A stretch of 64,000 bases of DNA from Rummeliibacillus stabekisii (GTDB lineage Bacteria; Bacillota; Bacilli; Bacillales_A; Planococcaceae): positions 237,204 to 301,203 of the forward strand of contig NZ_BJVD01000003.1 of the NCBI RefSeq assembly GCF_007988965.1. Direction: 5' to 3'. Below, one piece after another: positions 18,215 through 28,195 of this stretch (position 1 is its first letter; every line of letters starts with the position of its first letter). Made by a program: the position numbers and the translations under genes. The notes below the pieces were generated by a model, which saw nothing but the letters and a program-made list of their open reading frames with translations, was not told the origin of the DNA and made no database searches.

Positions 18215-20524
18215 TTAGCGCCAGTTTAATAACAAGATTTTTTCTGGATTGTTGTACTCTAGATACTCATTGTTAATGCGGGCAAATACTTCTTCTGTAT
18301 CTATCAAATCATTTGTCTTAAGTAATTCCTTTTCAGCATTTGAAAGCTTGTCTTTAATTTCTTTATATTGTTCCCCTGGCCCTGTATTTTGCCAAGCAAT
18401 AAATTGGATGGGGCGGCCCACTTTTTCAAAAGTATTGTATTGGATTTTGGGGTGAATTGCTCCACTAGATAGAATACCACGTTTTTCTCGATCGCCTTTG
18501 GCCACATTTTTTATTACGTTTTCTGCAATGGTGGGGTTTATCCAGTTCATTATTCGTATAGCATCGTTTCTCGTCGTATCAATTGTATTTCCATAAATAA
18601 CGATTTGTTTATGTGGATGTCCCTCTGAATATTTATGAGTTCCGATAGCTCGATCTAAATTCTTAAACCGATTGTTGAGAATTAGAATCCGTTTATTGGC
18701 TGTTCGATCAAAATTGCTCCATTCAGAACTCCACCCAAGAGTTGTTTTATCCGGTGTATCTAGGTTAATTGCTTCTTTCACATGTCGAGCGGATGGAATG
18801 GAATTGAAAAATTCGTTATCTCGAATGATTACATTTTCCGAGGCGTCCATTTCAATAAAGTGCCCGCCGTTCATATTTTTGAACTGTATATTTTGTATCT
18901 CTACATTTTTATTGTGCCCCATGATAATCGCAAAGCTGAATAATTTGAACTTCAGATCAAAAATCACTTTCCCCTTGCCAATAAAGCGAATATTTTTTTC
19001 ACCTTTATGGCCACCTACAACACGCTCTTTCTTTGATAAAGAAGGCCGGATCAGCTGGAAGATGGAATTAGAAGGGTTGATGGTCGTACTCCCTGTATGA
19101 TCACCTTTAATTATTTCGACGCCATCTTCAAACTCAAGTGTCACATTGGACGGCACATATAAAACATTAGTAATCGTATATTTTCCTTTTTTAAAAACAA
19201 GCTTTCCGCCACCTTGCTTCTCAAGCTGCTCCATGTAAGAGCGCAATGCATAGTACTGCTTTGTCTGGTCTGTATAAGAATTACGTAAGAGGTATTCCTT
19301 ATTTAAGGTAACTGACTTTGGGGTGACAGTATATACAGCCTTATTAAGATCCTTTAGATTGGTAATCTCAATTTTTTCTAAAAACTGGTCGTGTTCGATG
19401 GGGATGGCATATTCTTTAAGCTGTTCACCCTTATTCGAAGCAAGTGCTTTTTTATTGCTAAGAGTGACCGTGTTTTCGCTCACTGTGCCATTAGAAGTAT
19501 ACTCTGCTAGCTTGACGGGAATCTTCATTTTTTTCAATTGGTTCAGACGGATGACAGGCTTGTAGGATCCCAAAACATAAACCCCATAGCCTTTTGCATC
19601 TTCTAGAGTGTTGTCTTCAACTGTTGATAGACGCCAGTTGTTCATCACAATCATATTCGAGCTTGCGTGAGCTATTTTGTTTTTTCGAATTACGATTTTG
19701 TTTTGAGGCTTACCATCTGTAGCATTTTTTGAACTAATCGCTTGGTAAATATCGTAGAAATAGTTTTGTTCAATTGTCGTATGCACATTCGGCGTTCCAT
19801 CGTACATACTCCAGCTGACCTGATAGTTACCATTCTTTTCTTCTGCTGTGTCCAAACTGATGACTGGTTTGGAAGAAGAATGTTGATGAAGGAAGGTGTT
19901 GTTCTGAATGGTCGCATGTTTTGTAGCGGCTAATTGTATAAAATACCCTTCATTCGCGTTAAGGAATTGAATATTCTTAATAAGCAGGTTCTCATTATGT
20001 CCTGCGATTATTCCATTTACATTTTTTTGATGATTCAAATCAATGGTGGCCTTTCCACCACTTATTATATTGATATTAGTAGAACCGTTATAATCATATT
20101 GCATGCCTATCTTCTTTACCATGCTAGGCGCTACCAATTGGAACATGGAATACGAAGGCTTTAATGTATTCCCGCTTCCCGTATTCATACTCTTTTTCAA
20201 AATCACTCCGTTATTTAGTTGAATAGTTACGTTTGAAGGTACGAATAATGTATTGGTTATAGAGTATTTGCCTTTTTTCAATACAAGCTTGCCTCCACCC
20301 TTTTTTTCCAGCTCCTCTAAATAAGATCGAATGGTGTAGTAGTTTTTCGTTTCTTTTGTATAAGTGGAATAGCCTTGCATTTTTTTATTGAGGGGTTTCG
20401 TATTTGGTGAGATAGTGTAATCTTTTTGCTTCGCTGTGGCATCAAAAAGGTCAAATTTGCAGAAAAGCAATGACAGGATAAAGGATAGTAAAATTATGTA
20501 TAAAAAACGTTTAGCAAAACACAT
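18215..20524 (-). CDS. Secreted tandem-duplicated right-handed beta-helix protein
   Basis: A signal peptide or anchor (residues about 1-30, FLYIILLSFILSLLFC) is followed by two homologous halves of about 360 residues. Each half begins with a pectate-lyase-3-like entry segment: YYTIRSYLEELEKKGGGKLV in the first and YYALRSYMEQLEKQGGGKLV in the second. Each continues with a VPSNVT turn and parallel beta-helix coils (repeats such as NLLIKNIQF, VIIRDNEF). This fold usually binds or cleaves polysaccharide outside the cell; substrate and activity here are unknown. It is monocistronic, inserted between otherwise conserved genes, which suggests an accessory origin. The 769-residue start follows an AGGAG-containing region near 20532. 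Confidence 0.75.
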   Translation of the reverse strand: MCFAKRFLYIILLSFILSLLFCKFDLFDATAKQKDYTISPNTKPLNKKMQGYSTYTKETKNYYTIRSYLEELEKKGGGKLVLKKGKYSITNTLFVPSNVTIQLNNGVILKKSMNTGSGNTLKPSYSMFQLVAPSMVKKIGMQYDYNGSTNINIISGGKATIDLNHQKNVNGIIAGHNENLLIKNIQFLNANEGYFIQLAATKHATIQNNTFLHQHSSSKPVISLDTAEEKNGNYQVSWSMYDGTPNVHTTIEQNYFYDIYQAISSKNATDGKPQNKIVIRKNKIAHASSNMIVMNNWRLSTVEDNTLEDAKGYGVYVLGSYKPVIRLNQLKKMKIPVKLAEYTSNGTVSENTVTLSNKKALASNKGEQLKEYAIPIEHDQFLEKIEITNLKDLNKAVYTVTPKSVTLNKEYLLRNSYTDQTKQYYALRSYMEQLEKQGGGKLVFKKGKYTITNVLYVPSNVTLEFEDGVEIIKGDHTGSTTINPSNSIFQLIRPSLSKKERVVGGHKGEKNIRFIGKGKVIFDLKFKLFSFAIIMGHNKNVEIQNIQFKNMNGGHFIEMDASENVIIRDNEFFNSIPSARHVKEAINLDTPDKTTLGWSSEWSNFDRTANKRILILNNRFKNLDRAIGTHKYSEGHPHKQIVIYGNTIDTTRNDAIRIMNWINPTIAENVIKNVAKGDREKRGILSSGAIHPKIQYNTFEKVGRPIQFIAWQNTGPGEQYKEIKDKLSNAEKELLKTNDLIDTEEVFARINNEYLEYNNPEKILLLNWR

Positions 20525-20670
20525 AGAAAGATCACTCCTACTTTACACACTAATTTTCATACTTGGCTTTATTATGTACTGCTGGTATACAATTATCCTT
20601 CCTGAACTACTTTCCTTTAAACGCTGTCTTGGTTCCTCTTCACAAACCAACTATTTCATCAACAACCAAA

Positions 20671-20699
20671 AAACCTCCATCTAAATTAGACGGAGGTTT
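20671..20699 (-). terminator. pepV terminator
   Basis: Arms AAACCTCC-TCTA / TAGA-GGAGGTTT around a three-base loop, followed on the leftward strand by a T-run; it lies just past the pepV stop. Confidence 0.75.
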
Positions 20700-20706
20700 C
20701 CTATCA

Positions 20707-22098
20707 CTATTTCGTTCCAAGCTCCACGATTGCATCTGCATAGATCGCAGCAGCCTTTACGAGATTTTCAATTACTACAAATTCATCTGCTTGGTGAGCG
20801 ACGTCTGGTTCGCCTGGGAACAACATGCCGAACGCTACGCCTGTTGGCAATTCACGTGCATATGTGCCTCCTCCAATAGATAATAATTCCGCTTTCTCAC
20901 CCGTATTTCGTTCATATACTTTAGAAAGCTTTTGAATTAATTCTTCTTCTGGTTTTACATAGTGTGGTTCTGAATTATCATCCACGACTAGATCAAATCC
21001 AAGTTTAGCAGTCGCTTGTTTACCAGCAGCGATTTTCTCTTCATAAGGATATGTTACTGAATAGCGCATACTGACATCTATTCTTCCACCTTTTCCTTCT
21101 TCAAATGTCACAATGCCTGCGTTCAACGTTGTATCGCCTGACATTTCATCAGTGAATGCAAGGTCTAGCGCATGACCTCTTGTTTCATTTGCGAAAGCTG
21201 TTACGATGAATCCTGTAAATTCTTTAGATTGAGGTGTTGTCAACACTGTGTTTAGATATTGAGCAAGTTTTACCGCAGCGTTAATCCCAGCGTTCGGCTC
21301 CATTGCATGTGCTGATTTACCTTTTACTGCTAATTTATGTCCCTCTTCTGTCTTTTCGATGGATCCTTCCAATTGTGATGAAGCTAAATAGGCATTAAAA
21401 ATAACTTCAGCTTCTTCAGGCATATTGCGTACAATGGCTTCAGCAAAATCCGGCACCATATTCATTCGATGCCCCGCATGGAATGAAATTAATTGTTCGT
21501 TTTCTTTTGAAGATGCTTGTTGACGGAAAGAAATCTCAGCGATTCCTTTTTCAGCATTAATAATCGGGAAGTCTGCATCTGGCGCGAAGCCTAATGTAGG
21601 CATTTCTTCTTTTTCTACATATCTTTTAACGCAACGGAAGCCTGACTCTTCGTCTGATCCTACAATCATCCGAACTCTGCGGTTTAATGTTATACCTGCA
21701 TCTTTCACCATCTTCATCGCAAGCCATGCAGCCATTGTTGGTCCTTTATCGTCGATGGCGCCTCGTCCAAATAACTTGCCATCTTCTACTACAGCACCAA
21801 ATGGAGGGTGCACCCAATCACTTCCTGCTGGCACTACATCAACATGACAGAGAATACCGACTAATTCATCGCCTTCTCCCATTTCTATGTAGCCAACCAT
21901 ATTATCAATATTTTTTGTTTTTAATCCTTGCTTCTCACCTTGTGAAAGCATCCAATCCAACGCTTTTCTCGGCCCTTCGCCGAACGGCATCTCCTCTGTA
22001 GCCATACTCTCATCCAAGACACTTTCGATTCTCACTAATTCTTGCAACTCTGCAATTAGTTCATCTTGTCTTTCCTGTGCTTTTTGTAACCATTCCAT
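20707..22098 (-). CDS. pepV: Dipeptidase PepV
   Basis: M20 family dinuclear zinc dipeptidase that finishes cytoplasmic peptide breakdown. The metal site is visible in LCHVDVVPAG (His, Asp), RGAIDDKGP (bridging Asp), GSDEESGF (catalytic Glu pair) and PDADFP (Asp); a C-terminal His lies in PDVAHQADEF. 463 residues, typical of PepV. ATG 22098 follows AAAGGAGG. Divergent from ytzE. Confidence 0.9.
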   Translation of the reverse strand: MEWLQKAQERQDELIAELQELVRIESVLDESMATEEMPFGEGPRKALDWMLSQGEKQGLKTKNIDNMVGYIEMGEGDELVGILCHVDVVPAGSDWVHPPFGAVVEDGKLFGRGAIDDKGPTMAAWLAMKMVKDAGITLNRRVRMIVGSDEESGFRCVKRYVEKEEMPTLGFAPDADFPIINAEKGIAEISFRQQASSKENEQLISFHAGHRMNMVPDFAEAIVRNMPEEAEVIFNAYLASSQLEGSIEKTEEGHKLAVKGKSAHAMEPNAGINAAVKLAQYLNTVLTTPQSKEFTGFIVTAFANETRGHALDLAFTDEMSGDTTLNAGIVTFEEGKGGRIDVSMRYSVTYPYEEKIAAGKQATAKLGFDLVVDDNSEPHYVKPEEELIQKLSKVYERNTGEKAELLSIGGGTYARELPTGVAFGMLFPGEPDVAHQADEFVVIENLVKAAAIYADAIVELGTK

Positions 22099-22258
22099 AG
22101 TTTTTATTCCTCCTTTACATTCCAACTATATTTTACACTGTTTTGAGAGTATTCACATAGGACAAACCAAAAATCGAACCTTTTTCCATTTTCTAATATT
22201 TTCGTTCGTCTATGGCTCTATTTATGTATGTGCCAAACTTCTTAAATCAAACAAAAGG

Positions 22259-22313
22259 TTGGAAATCAACTAAAAGATTCGTTATAATGAAATTGTCAAA
22301 TAACTTTTGACAA
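22259..22313 (+). promoter_or_regulatory. ytzE promoter and inverted-repeat operator
   Basis: -35 TTGGAA (22259-22264), an 18-base spacer and a perfect -10 TATAAT (22283-22288). A perfect palindrome, TTGTCAAA-N5-TTTGACAA (22293-22313), begins five bases later, over the likely transcription start. The position is ideal for repression, most simply by YtzE itself; that link is an inference. Confidence 0.6.
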
Positions 22314-22422
22314 ACCAATTTGAAAAGGGGATGTCTAAGGCAAACTAAATTAGGAGCCTGAATACCTCGCAATTATTGTCGTCCGCTAGTCTTTTAGAAT
22401 TAAGATGAAGGAGTGTTCAATA

Positions 22423-22644
22423 TTGAAACACACAACTGATCGGATGCTCAATCGAATTAAGGACGTGTACATGTATATACACAGTAAGGGAACTGTGACT
22501 ACACAAGACCTTGTCGATGAATTCGGCATCACTCCTCGCACCATTCAGAGAGATTTGAATGTGTTAGCCTTTAATGATTTGGTCGAAAGCCCAAGTCGAG
22601 GCAGATGGACAACGACGCGTAAGAAAGTGAAAATGACATCTTAG
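22423..22644 (+). CDS. ytzE: DeoR-type HTH regulator YtzE
   Basis: 73-residue stand-alone winged-helix protein: RIKDVYMYIHSKGTVTTQDL then EFGITPRTIQRDLN, the DeoR recognition-helix pattern, with no effector domain. The size equals B. subtilis YtzE. The start is TTG 22423, nine bases after AAGGAG; the upstream ATG at 22405 overlaps that ribosome site and is rejected. A palindromic operator lies at its promoter. Confidence 0.8.
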   Translation: MKHTTDRMLNRIKDVYMYIHSKGTVTTQDLVDEFGITPRTIQRDLNVLAFNDLVESPSRGRWTTTRKKVKMTS

Positions 22645-22754
22645 AAAGATTCGACGAGTTGGATCTCACGCTTTTCGTTGAATAGACGATGAACCGAGCC
22701 AATATGCTGATGGCCATTCGTCTTATGTTATGAATGAAATTAAATTTACGTAAA

Positions 22755-22794
22755 AAAAAGAATGACCATGCTGCGTCGCTTGGTCATTCTTTTT
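22755..22794. terminator. Bidirectional terminator between ytzE and the RsuA-type gene
   Basis: Perfect 14-base arms AAAAAGAATGACCA / TGGTCATTCTTTTT around a 12-base loop. Confidence 0.85.
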
Positions 22795-22828
22795 GGTGCT
22801 TATTTTTTTATAAAAAACAAATTACTCA

Positions 22829-23542
22829 CTAGTTCCAGCCATCGATCTGTTCAATCTCTTCTGGTGTTAACTCTCTATACTCTCCAGTTTCTAAACTCTC
22901 ATCAAGTTCTAAGTTCCCCATCGATAGTCGTTTCAAATAGGTTACTTTTTTGCTCACCGCTTCGAACATTCTTTTGACCTGATGGAACTTTCCTTCTGAT
23001 ATCGTTAACTCGATTTCTGATGACGCACCTGATTTTATAATTTTTAATTCGCCTGGTTTTGTTTGGTAACCATCCTCCAATACCACACCTTGGCGAAATG
23101 CCACTACATCTTCTTCAGTTACACAGCCATCAATTGTTGCATAGTATACTTTCGGCACGTGTTTTTTTGGTGACAACAATCGATGTGCAAGAGATCCATC
23201 ATTCGTTAAAAGAAGGAAGCCTTCCGTATCTTTGTCCAAACGACCTACAGGAAACGGTTCGAAATGCGCATAGAAAGGATCAATCAAATCAATAACCGTT
23301 TGATCATATAAATCCTCTGTCGCAGAGACGACGCCTGCAGGTTTATTCATCATTAGGTAAATGAACTCCTGATAGATGACACGCTCGCCAAGCACCGTTA
23401 TGCTCTGTTTTTCAGGATCCACATGTAATGAAGGATCTTTTGCCTCTTCCCCGTCGATAGCGACTGCCTTTGTTTTTAGTAATTTCTTTATATCTTTCCG
23501 TGAACCATAACCCATGTTTGACAATAATTTATCTAAACGCAT
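22829..23542 (-). CDS. 16S rRNA pseudouridine synthase, RsuA/RluB family
   Basis: An S4 RNA-binding domain (residues 1-60, MRLDKLLSNMGYGSRKDIKK) precedes a pseudouridine synthase domain with the catalytic segment GRLDKDTEGFLLLT. 237 residues. The likely substrate is a small-subunit rRNA uridine, as for RsuA, but RsuA and RluB types are hard to separate by eye. It follows ytgP by 11 bases in the same direction, so the two are likely cotranscribed. Confidence 0.85.
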   Translation of the reverse strand: MRLDKLLSNMGYGSRKDIKKLLKTKAVAIDGEEAKDPSLHVDPEKQSITVLGERVIYQEFIYLMMNKPAGVVSATEDLYDQTVIDLIDPFYAHFEPFPVGRLDKDTEGFLLLTNDGSLAHRLLSPKKHVPKVYYATIDGCVTEEDVVAFRQGVVLEDGYQTKPGELKIIKSGASSEIELTISEGKFHQVKRMFEAVSKKVTYLKRLSMGNLELDESLETGEYRELTPEEIEQIDGWN

Positions 23543-23553
23543 AACACTCTCTC

Positions 23554-25164
23554 CTACATTCCAAATTTACGTGCAATTTTTGCAATCTTATCACCTAACA
23601 ACTTTTGTGCAAGCTTTGTGCGGAGTGATAAAAAGGCATACACGAGACCACCCACCGTAATACATACAATGAGATACAGTAGCGCAGCAATTTTAGAATG
23701 CGCTACACCAAACATCAGAACAAGTAGCTTATGTGTAACGATGACAGAGGCAGCCATAATGAGCGTCAGTAGAATAATAAGCACTGACCTTCTTACAACC
23801 ACTTTTGACTTATAATGTAACGCTTTTTTCAATACAAGGATGTTAATTACGATTGACACCATATAACCAATAGCTGTGGCAAGAATCGCGCCTTGCGTTT
23901 CCATCGCCTCAATCAGAGGTATATTCAGAGATAGCTTCACAAGAATACCTGTCAATAAACTAAAGACAATCCATTTTTGATAATCGATACCTTGTAACAG
24001 CGCAGCCGTCACTTGGAAAAATGCAAACAGAATGGCAACCGGCGCATAAGCAGCTAAAATACTTGAAGCAACAGCGCTCTCTGAATAAAGCAGATGATAA
24101 ATGTCTGCAGATAATATCGATATACCCACTACTGCTGGCAACGTGATAAATAAAAGAATTTGATAGGTTTTATCCATTGTATTGATCAAGGCATTATGTT
24201 GATTCTTTGTAAAGTAATTGGTGATTGCCGGCACAAGTGCCATAGAAAACCCTGTCGCAAGCATGACAGGTATAATCACAATCTTTTGTGTTGTAAAATT
24301 CAGCATTCCTAGATAATCATCCGATACCTTTGCTAGTCCGATATTAGACATCGCTGTATTAAACGTCAGCATATCCACTAGCTGGAATAAAGGATTGGCA
24401 ATTCCTACAAATACATATGGAATGGAATAAGTCACAACTTCTTTATAGATACTTTTATAAGAAAGCTGACCTGTTGAAACGCTGTTCTGTAGCTTCAAAT
24501 TAAACTCTGGCTTAAACTTTCGCCAGTAATACCAAAGGGCGAGCAAACCACCCAAAGCTCCTATAAAAGCAGAAAATACAGCGAATGAAATAGCTGTTTG
24601 CGCTGTACCATGAAAAACCCTCATGACTAAGAAAGATCCGATTAAGAGAACAATAATACGAACAATTTGTTCAATTAATTGTGATATGGCAGTTGGTTCC
24701 ATATGGTCGTAACCTTGGAAGAAACCTCGCACTAAGCTCATGAAAGGAACCACAATCAATGCAAAACTTACCCAACGAATAACGCCGGCAATTTGAGCTA
24801 CATTAAAAATTTGTTCTTCATCTTTGATGACCATATGGGCTATTGGAGTAGCCATAAAATATAGAACTAAAAAAGATAAAAAACCTGTAATGGTCATAAT
24901 AAGCAAGCCCGAGCGGACAAGCTTACGCCCTGAATCATAATCACCAAGGCTATTATACTTCGCTACAAACTTTGATACTGCAATCGGTGCGCCTGAGATG
25001 GCTACAGATAGCATAATTGTATACGGAACATAGGCATACGAATATAAAGCCACGTTTTTCTGCCCAATAATCGCATAAAACGGAAAAATATAAACGAGGC
25101 CCAAGACTTTCGATAAAAACATACCAATCGTTAGAATGGCAGTTCCTTTCATTAATGAAGACAT
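23554..25164 (-). CDS. ytgP: MurJ/SpoVB-type polysaccharide flippase YtgP
   Basis: MOP-superfamily membrane transporter with about 14 hydrophobic segments. The opening MKGTAILTIGMFLSKVLG is typical of the YtgP/SpoVB group, and B. subtilis YtgP (MurJ) flips lipid II to the outer face for cell-wall synthesis. The ATG at 25164 is chosen by homology to YtgP; a TTG at 25200 gives 12 extra residues. Cotranscription with the RsuA-type gene is likely. Confidence 0.85.
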   Translation of the reverse strand: MSSLMKGTAILTIGMFLSKVLGLVYIFPFYAIIGQKNVALYSYAYVPYTIMLSVAISGAPIAVSKFVAKYNSLGDYDSGRKLVRSGLLIMTITGFLSFLVLYFMATPIAHMVIKDEEQIFNVAQIAGVIRWVSFALIVVPFMSLVRGFFQGYDHMEPTAISQLIEQIVRIIVLLIGSFLVMRVFHGTAQTAISFAVFSAFIGALGGLLALWYYWRKFKPEFNLKLQNSVSTGQLSYKSIYKEVVTYSIPYVFVGIANPLFQLVDMLTFNTAMSNIGLAKVSDDYLGMLNFTTQKIVIIPVMLATGFSMALVPAITNYFTKNQHNALINTMDKTYQILLFITLPAVVGISILSADIYHLLYSESAVASSILAAYAPVAILFAFFQVTAALLQGIDYQKWIVFSLLTGILVKLSLNIPLIEAMETQGAILATAIGYMVSIVINILVLKKALHYKSKVVVRRSVLIILLTLIMAASVIVTHKLLVLMFGVAHSKIAALLYLIVCITVGGLVYAFLSLRTKLAQKLLGDKIAKIARKFGM

Positions 25165-25372
25165 ATTACCCAACAATCCTTCCAATTCGGAATCATCCAA
25201 TTTAACCGGGCTTTGATTGACAATTTCTCGAGCCGCTACTTTTCGTATTGGCTTTTATTGCCCATTAAAATAATAAACCTAAATGTTAGTTTACAACTCG
25301 CCATGCAATTACTCAAATAGTTTTCTTTTATCATGTATAATAAATATAAAAAAAGAAAGTGAGTTCCATTTT

Positions 25373-26632
25373 ATGTATGATGTAATCGTAATTGGCGGTG
25401 GCCCTTCAGGTCTCATGGCTGCCATCGCTGCAGGCACTGAGAATAAAAAAGTTCTTTTAGTAGAAAAAGGACATAAATTAGGGAGAAAGCTTGCAATATC
25501 AGGCGGTGGACGCTGTAATGTCACAAATCGACTCCCGATTGATGAAATTATTAAACATATTCCTGGCAATGGCCGTTTTTTATATAGTCCTTTCTCTGTT
25601 TATAACAATGAAAATATTATTTCTTTCTTTGAAAATCTAGGTGTTTCTTTGAAAGAGGAAGACCATGGACGCATGTTCCCTGTCTCCAATCGAGCCCAAG
25701 ATGTAGTGGAGGCAATGCTTAGGGAATTAGCACGCTTACAAGTCGAAATCCGCCAAGATACTACCGTTGCGAAATTATTGATGGATGCCGAAAGAATAAG
25801 AGGCGTCCGCTTAAAAGATGGTACAGATCTGCAAGCAAAGGCGGTTGTAGTTGCAGTCGGCGGCAAAGCCGTCCCACAAACGGGTTCCACTGGTGACGGC
25901 TATCCTTGGGCTGAGCAGGCGGGACATACTGTAACAGATCTATATCCGACGGAAGTCCCTTTAATCTCCAATGAGACGTTTATTAAAAGCAAAGAGTTGC
26001 AAGGACTAGCTCTTCGCGACGCTGAAGTTTCAGTCTTAAACAAAAAAGGCAAAACTATTATAACGCACAAAATGGACATGTTGTTCACCCATTTTGGTTT
26101 AAGTGGACCAGCTATTTTGCGTTGCAGCCAATTTGTTGTAAAAGAAATGAAGAAAAATGGCGGCAAGCCTGTCCGAATTCGGATTGCTGGGCTAACTGGC
26201 TATAATGCAGAATCTGCTTTTCAGTATCTATTAAGCTTGGCGAAAAAAGAGCCTAAAAAGGCATTAAAAAATATATGGAAAGGGATTGTGCCTGAGCGCT
26301 GGCTGATCTTCTTAATGGAGAAGGCAAATATCGACGATTCGCTAACAGGAGCAGAACTTTCCTCAGAAGCAGCACGCCATCTAGCAAATGAGTTGGTTGG
26401 TTTTGAAATGTTGGTCAACGGCACTCAGCCTTTAGAAAAAGCCTTTGTTACTGGTGGGGGTGTTTCTGTGAAAGAGATAGAACCAAAAACAATGGCATCT
26501 AAAAAGAAAACAGGGCTTTACTTCTGTGGAGAAGTCTTAGATATTCACGGTTATACAGGCGGCTATAACATTACATCTGCACTTGTAACAGGCCGAATAG
26601 CTGGAATGAGTGCAGCCTCATCCATCGATTAA
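25373..26632 (+). CDS. ytfP: HI0933/BaiN-family FAD-dependent oxidoreductase
   Basis: Flavoprotein of unknown substrate. The N-terminal dinucleotide fold is [10 protein letters not shown] with a GGGRCNVTN motif; the C-terminal FAD segment is [15 protein letters not shown] with TGRIAG, all diagnostic of the HI0933/YtfP family. 419 residues. ATG 25373 follows AAAGTGAG; the 30-codon upstream extension looks like translated leader. Divergent from ytgP. Confidence 0.85.
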   Translation: MYDVIVIGGGPSGLMAAIAAGTENKKVLLVEKGHKLGRKLAISGGGRCNVTNRLPIDEIIKHIPGNGRFLYSPFSVYNNENIISFFENLGVSLKEEDHGRMFPVSNRAQDVVEAMLRELARLQVEIRQDTTVAKLLMDAERIRGVRLKDGTDLQAKAVVVAVGGKAVPQTGSTGDGYPWAEQAGHTVTDLYPTEVPLISNETFIKSKELQGLALRDAEVSVLNKKGKTIITHKMDMLFTHFGLSGPAILRCSQFVVKEMKKNGGKPVRIRIAGLTGYNAESAFQYLLSLAKKEPKKALKNIWKGIVPERWLIFLMEKANIDDSLTGAELSSEAARHLANELVGFEMLVNGTQPLEKAFVTGGGVSVKEIEPKTMASKKKTGLYFCGEVLDIHGYTGGYNITSALVTGRIAGMSAASSID

Positions 26633-26700
26633 ATGAAAGATGAGGCTTGGACACCAATGTTACAAAATACTTTTCGCAATAGAAAATAATTAAAATAAAA

Positions 26701-26731
26701 CCGAACAAATGTAATTTTACATTTAGTTCGG
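26701..26731. terminator. Hairpin downstream of ytfP
   Basis: Arms CCGAAC-AATGT / ACATT-GTTCGG with a six-base loop, followed by an AT-rich tract with short T-runs. Probable terminator. Confidence 0.6.
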
Positions 26732-26905
26732 ATTTATTTAGTTATTGATTTTTCGATAGATAATGAATAAATTCACTTGTTTGTCAATTTTTTGACTAAA
26801 TATATGAATATACATTAATTACCTCTTTATTTCTCTCATATTAAAGCCTATTCTTATAGTAAGAATGCAAAATTATTATTATTTTTAAAGGGGTGAATAA
26901 TTTGC

Positions 26906-28159
26906 ATGCAAACGACTCCAAAAGAGCCATCTTCTATTCCGTTTGAAAATGATCCTAATTTCTATAAACAATTAGCTCAGCAGAATTTCAAACGCATGTA
27001 CGCTCTGGCCAAATTCTTTCTGTGGGTAAGCTTAGGTCTAGTGCTTGCTACAGTTTGGTGCCATTTCTTTTTCAAGAGTTACCCCCATTACCATAGTGTT
27101 TATATAATTCCTTATGGCTTAATGTTTCTTTCCAATTTCATGGTCTTACTATTAGCAAATCCAAAAAAGTTCAATCAAAATGGCAGCCTTGACTATTATA
27201 AACAGCTCGAAGAAATTACGGCTTACTATATTTGTTGGCTCTTGATCCTTAGTTTAAGTATCTCACTAATAGACTTTCATTATCAACATCATACAGTTGC
27301 TTATATTATGTCATTAGTGATTTGTGCTAGTTTCTTTATCATGCGTCTTCGTTATTTTATAGCACCTTTGATCGTAGCAGTAATCGCATATATATTAAAC
27401 TACTTTACTTTAGACGAACCATACATTCGATATACATTCGAGATGCACCTGGCTATATTTCTTACTCCTGTTTTACTTGTTGTTGCCCATTTTAATTATC
27501 AAAACTTTATTACTTCCTTTCAACAAGAGAAATATTTATGTAGGGAGTCTACTCGCTCAAGACAATTAGCAAATGAACTTGCTGCAGCCAATACAGAATT
27601 GCAACGGTTATCTGCAACTGATGAACTGACAAAAATCGCTAACAGAAGAGGCTTTCATCAATACAAAGCTGCTCTTGAGGAACGGGTTCATCCTTATACA
27701 CTTACCGTTTTAATGCTCGATATTGATTATTTTAAGGTTTACAACGATTACTATGGACATGCTTATGGGGATATGGTGCTATCTCGTGTGGCAACAGTAT
27801 TAAATCATATAGCTCTCTCTACAAACTCTTTTGCTGCGCGGATGGGAGGCGAGGAATTTATCATGCTGATACCTGATCAACGACCGGAAGAAATCGTGAT
27901 TATTTATAAACGAGTGCTCAGGGATATTCAACAATTCAACCTTTCTAATGCAGCATCCAAGGTATCAGACCAACTTACATTCAGCGCAGGAGCCTATAGA
28001 GGAAAGATTAAGACGAACGATGAGATTGAAGAGTTTATGCATAAAGCAGACGCCCTCCTTTATGATATTAAAAAAGCTGGCCGTAATGGCTTTAAATTAA
28101 TGGAAGACGAAGAAGTTCTCTATCATCTTCAGCCGATCATCAAACATAAAAGGCCCTAG
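26906..28159 (+). CDS. Membrane-bound GGDEF diguanylate cyclase
   Basis: Six hydrophobic helices (residues about 32-205) precede a GGDEF domain (about 235-410) with ATDELTKIANRRGF, LDIDYFKVYND and the active-site loop MGGEEF near residue 313, so it should make cyclic di-GMP from two GTP. The inhibitory RxxD site expected five residues before the GG is absent (STNS there), so product inhibition is unlikely. The membrane part is not a sensor type I can name. ATG follows AAAGGGGTGA. A strong terminator ends it. Confidence 0.85.
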   Translation: MQTTPKEPSSIPFENDPNFYKQLAQQNFKRMYALAKFFLWVSLGLVLATVWCHFFFKSYPHYHSVYIIPYGLMFLSNFMVLLLANPKKFNQNGSLDYYKQLEEITAYYICWLLILSLSISLIDFHYQHHTVAYIMSLVICASFFIMRLRYFIAPLIVAVIAYILNYFTLDEPYIRYTFEMHLAIFLTPVLLVVAHFNYQNFITSFQQEKYLCRESTRSRQLANELAAANTELQRLSATDELTKIANRRGFHQYKAALEERVHPYTLTVLMLDIDYFKVYNDYYGHAYGDMVLSRVATVLNHIALSTNSFAARMGGEEFIMLIPDQRPEEIVIIYKRVLRDIQQFNLSNAASKVSDQLTFSAGAYRGKIKTNDEIEEFMHKADALLYDIKKAGRNGFKLMEDEEVLYHLQPIIKHKRP

Positions 28160-28187
28160 CATAATGAGTATCATGCTAAGGCCTTTT
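28148..28187. terminator. Bidirectional terminator between the GGDEF gene and the glycosyltransferase
   Basis: Arms AAAAGGCC-AGCAT / ATGCT-GGCCTTTT with a short loop; it overlaps the last codons of the GGDEF gene. Confidence 0.8.
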
Positions 28188-28195
28188 CATTTGGG

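Noticed and set aside
20436..20684. + strand frame of 82 residues with one hydrophobic segment
   Set aside because: It overlaps the signal peptide of the beta-helix gene in antisense, starts at a GTG without a ribosome site, and ends in the pepV terminator.
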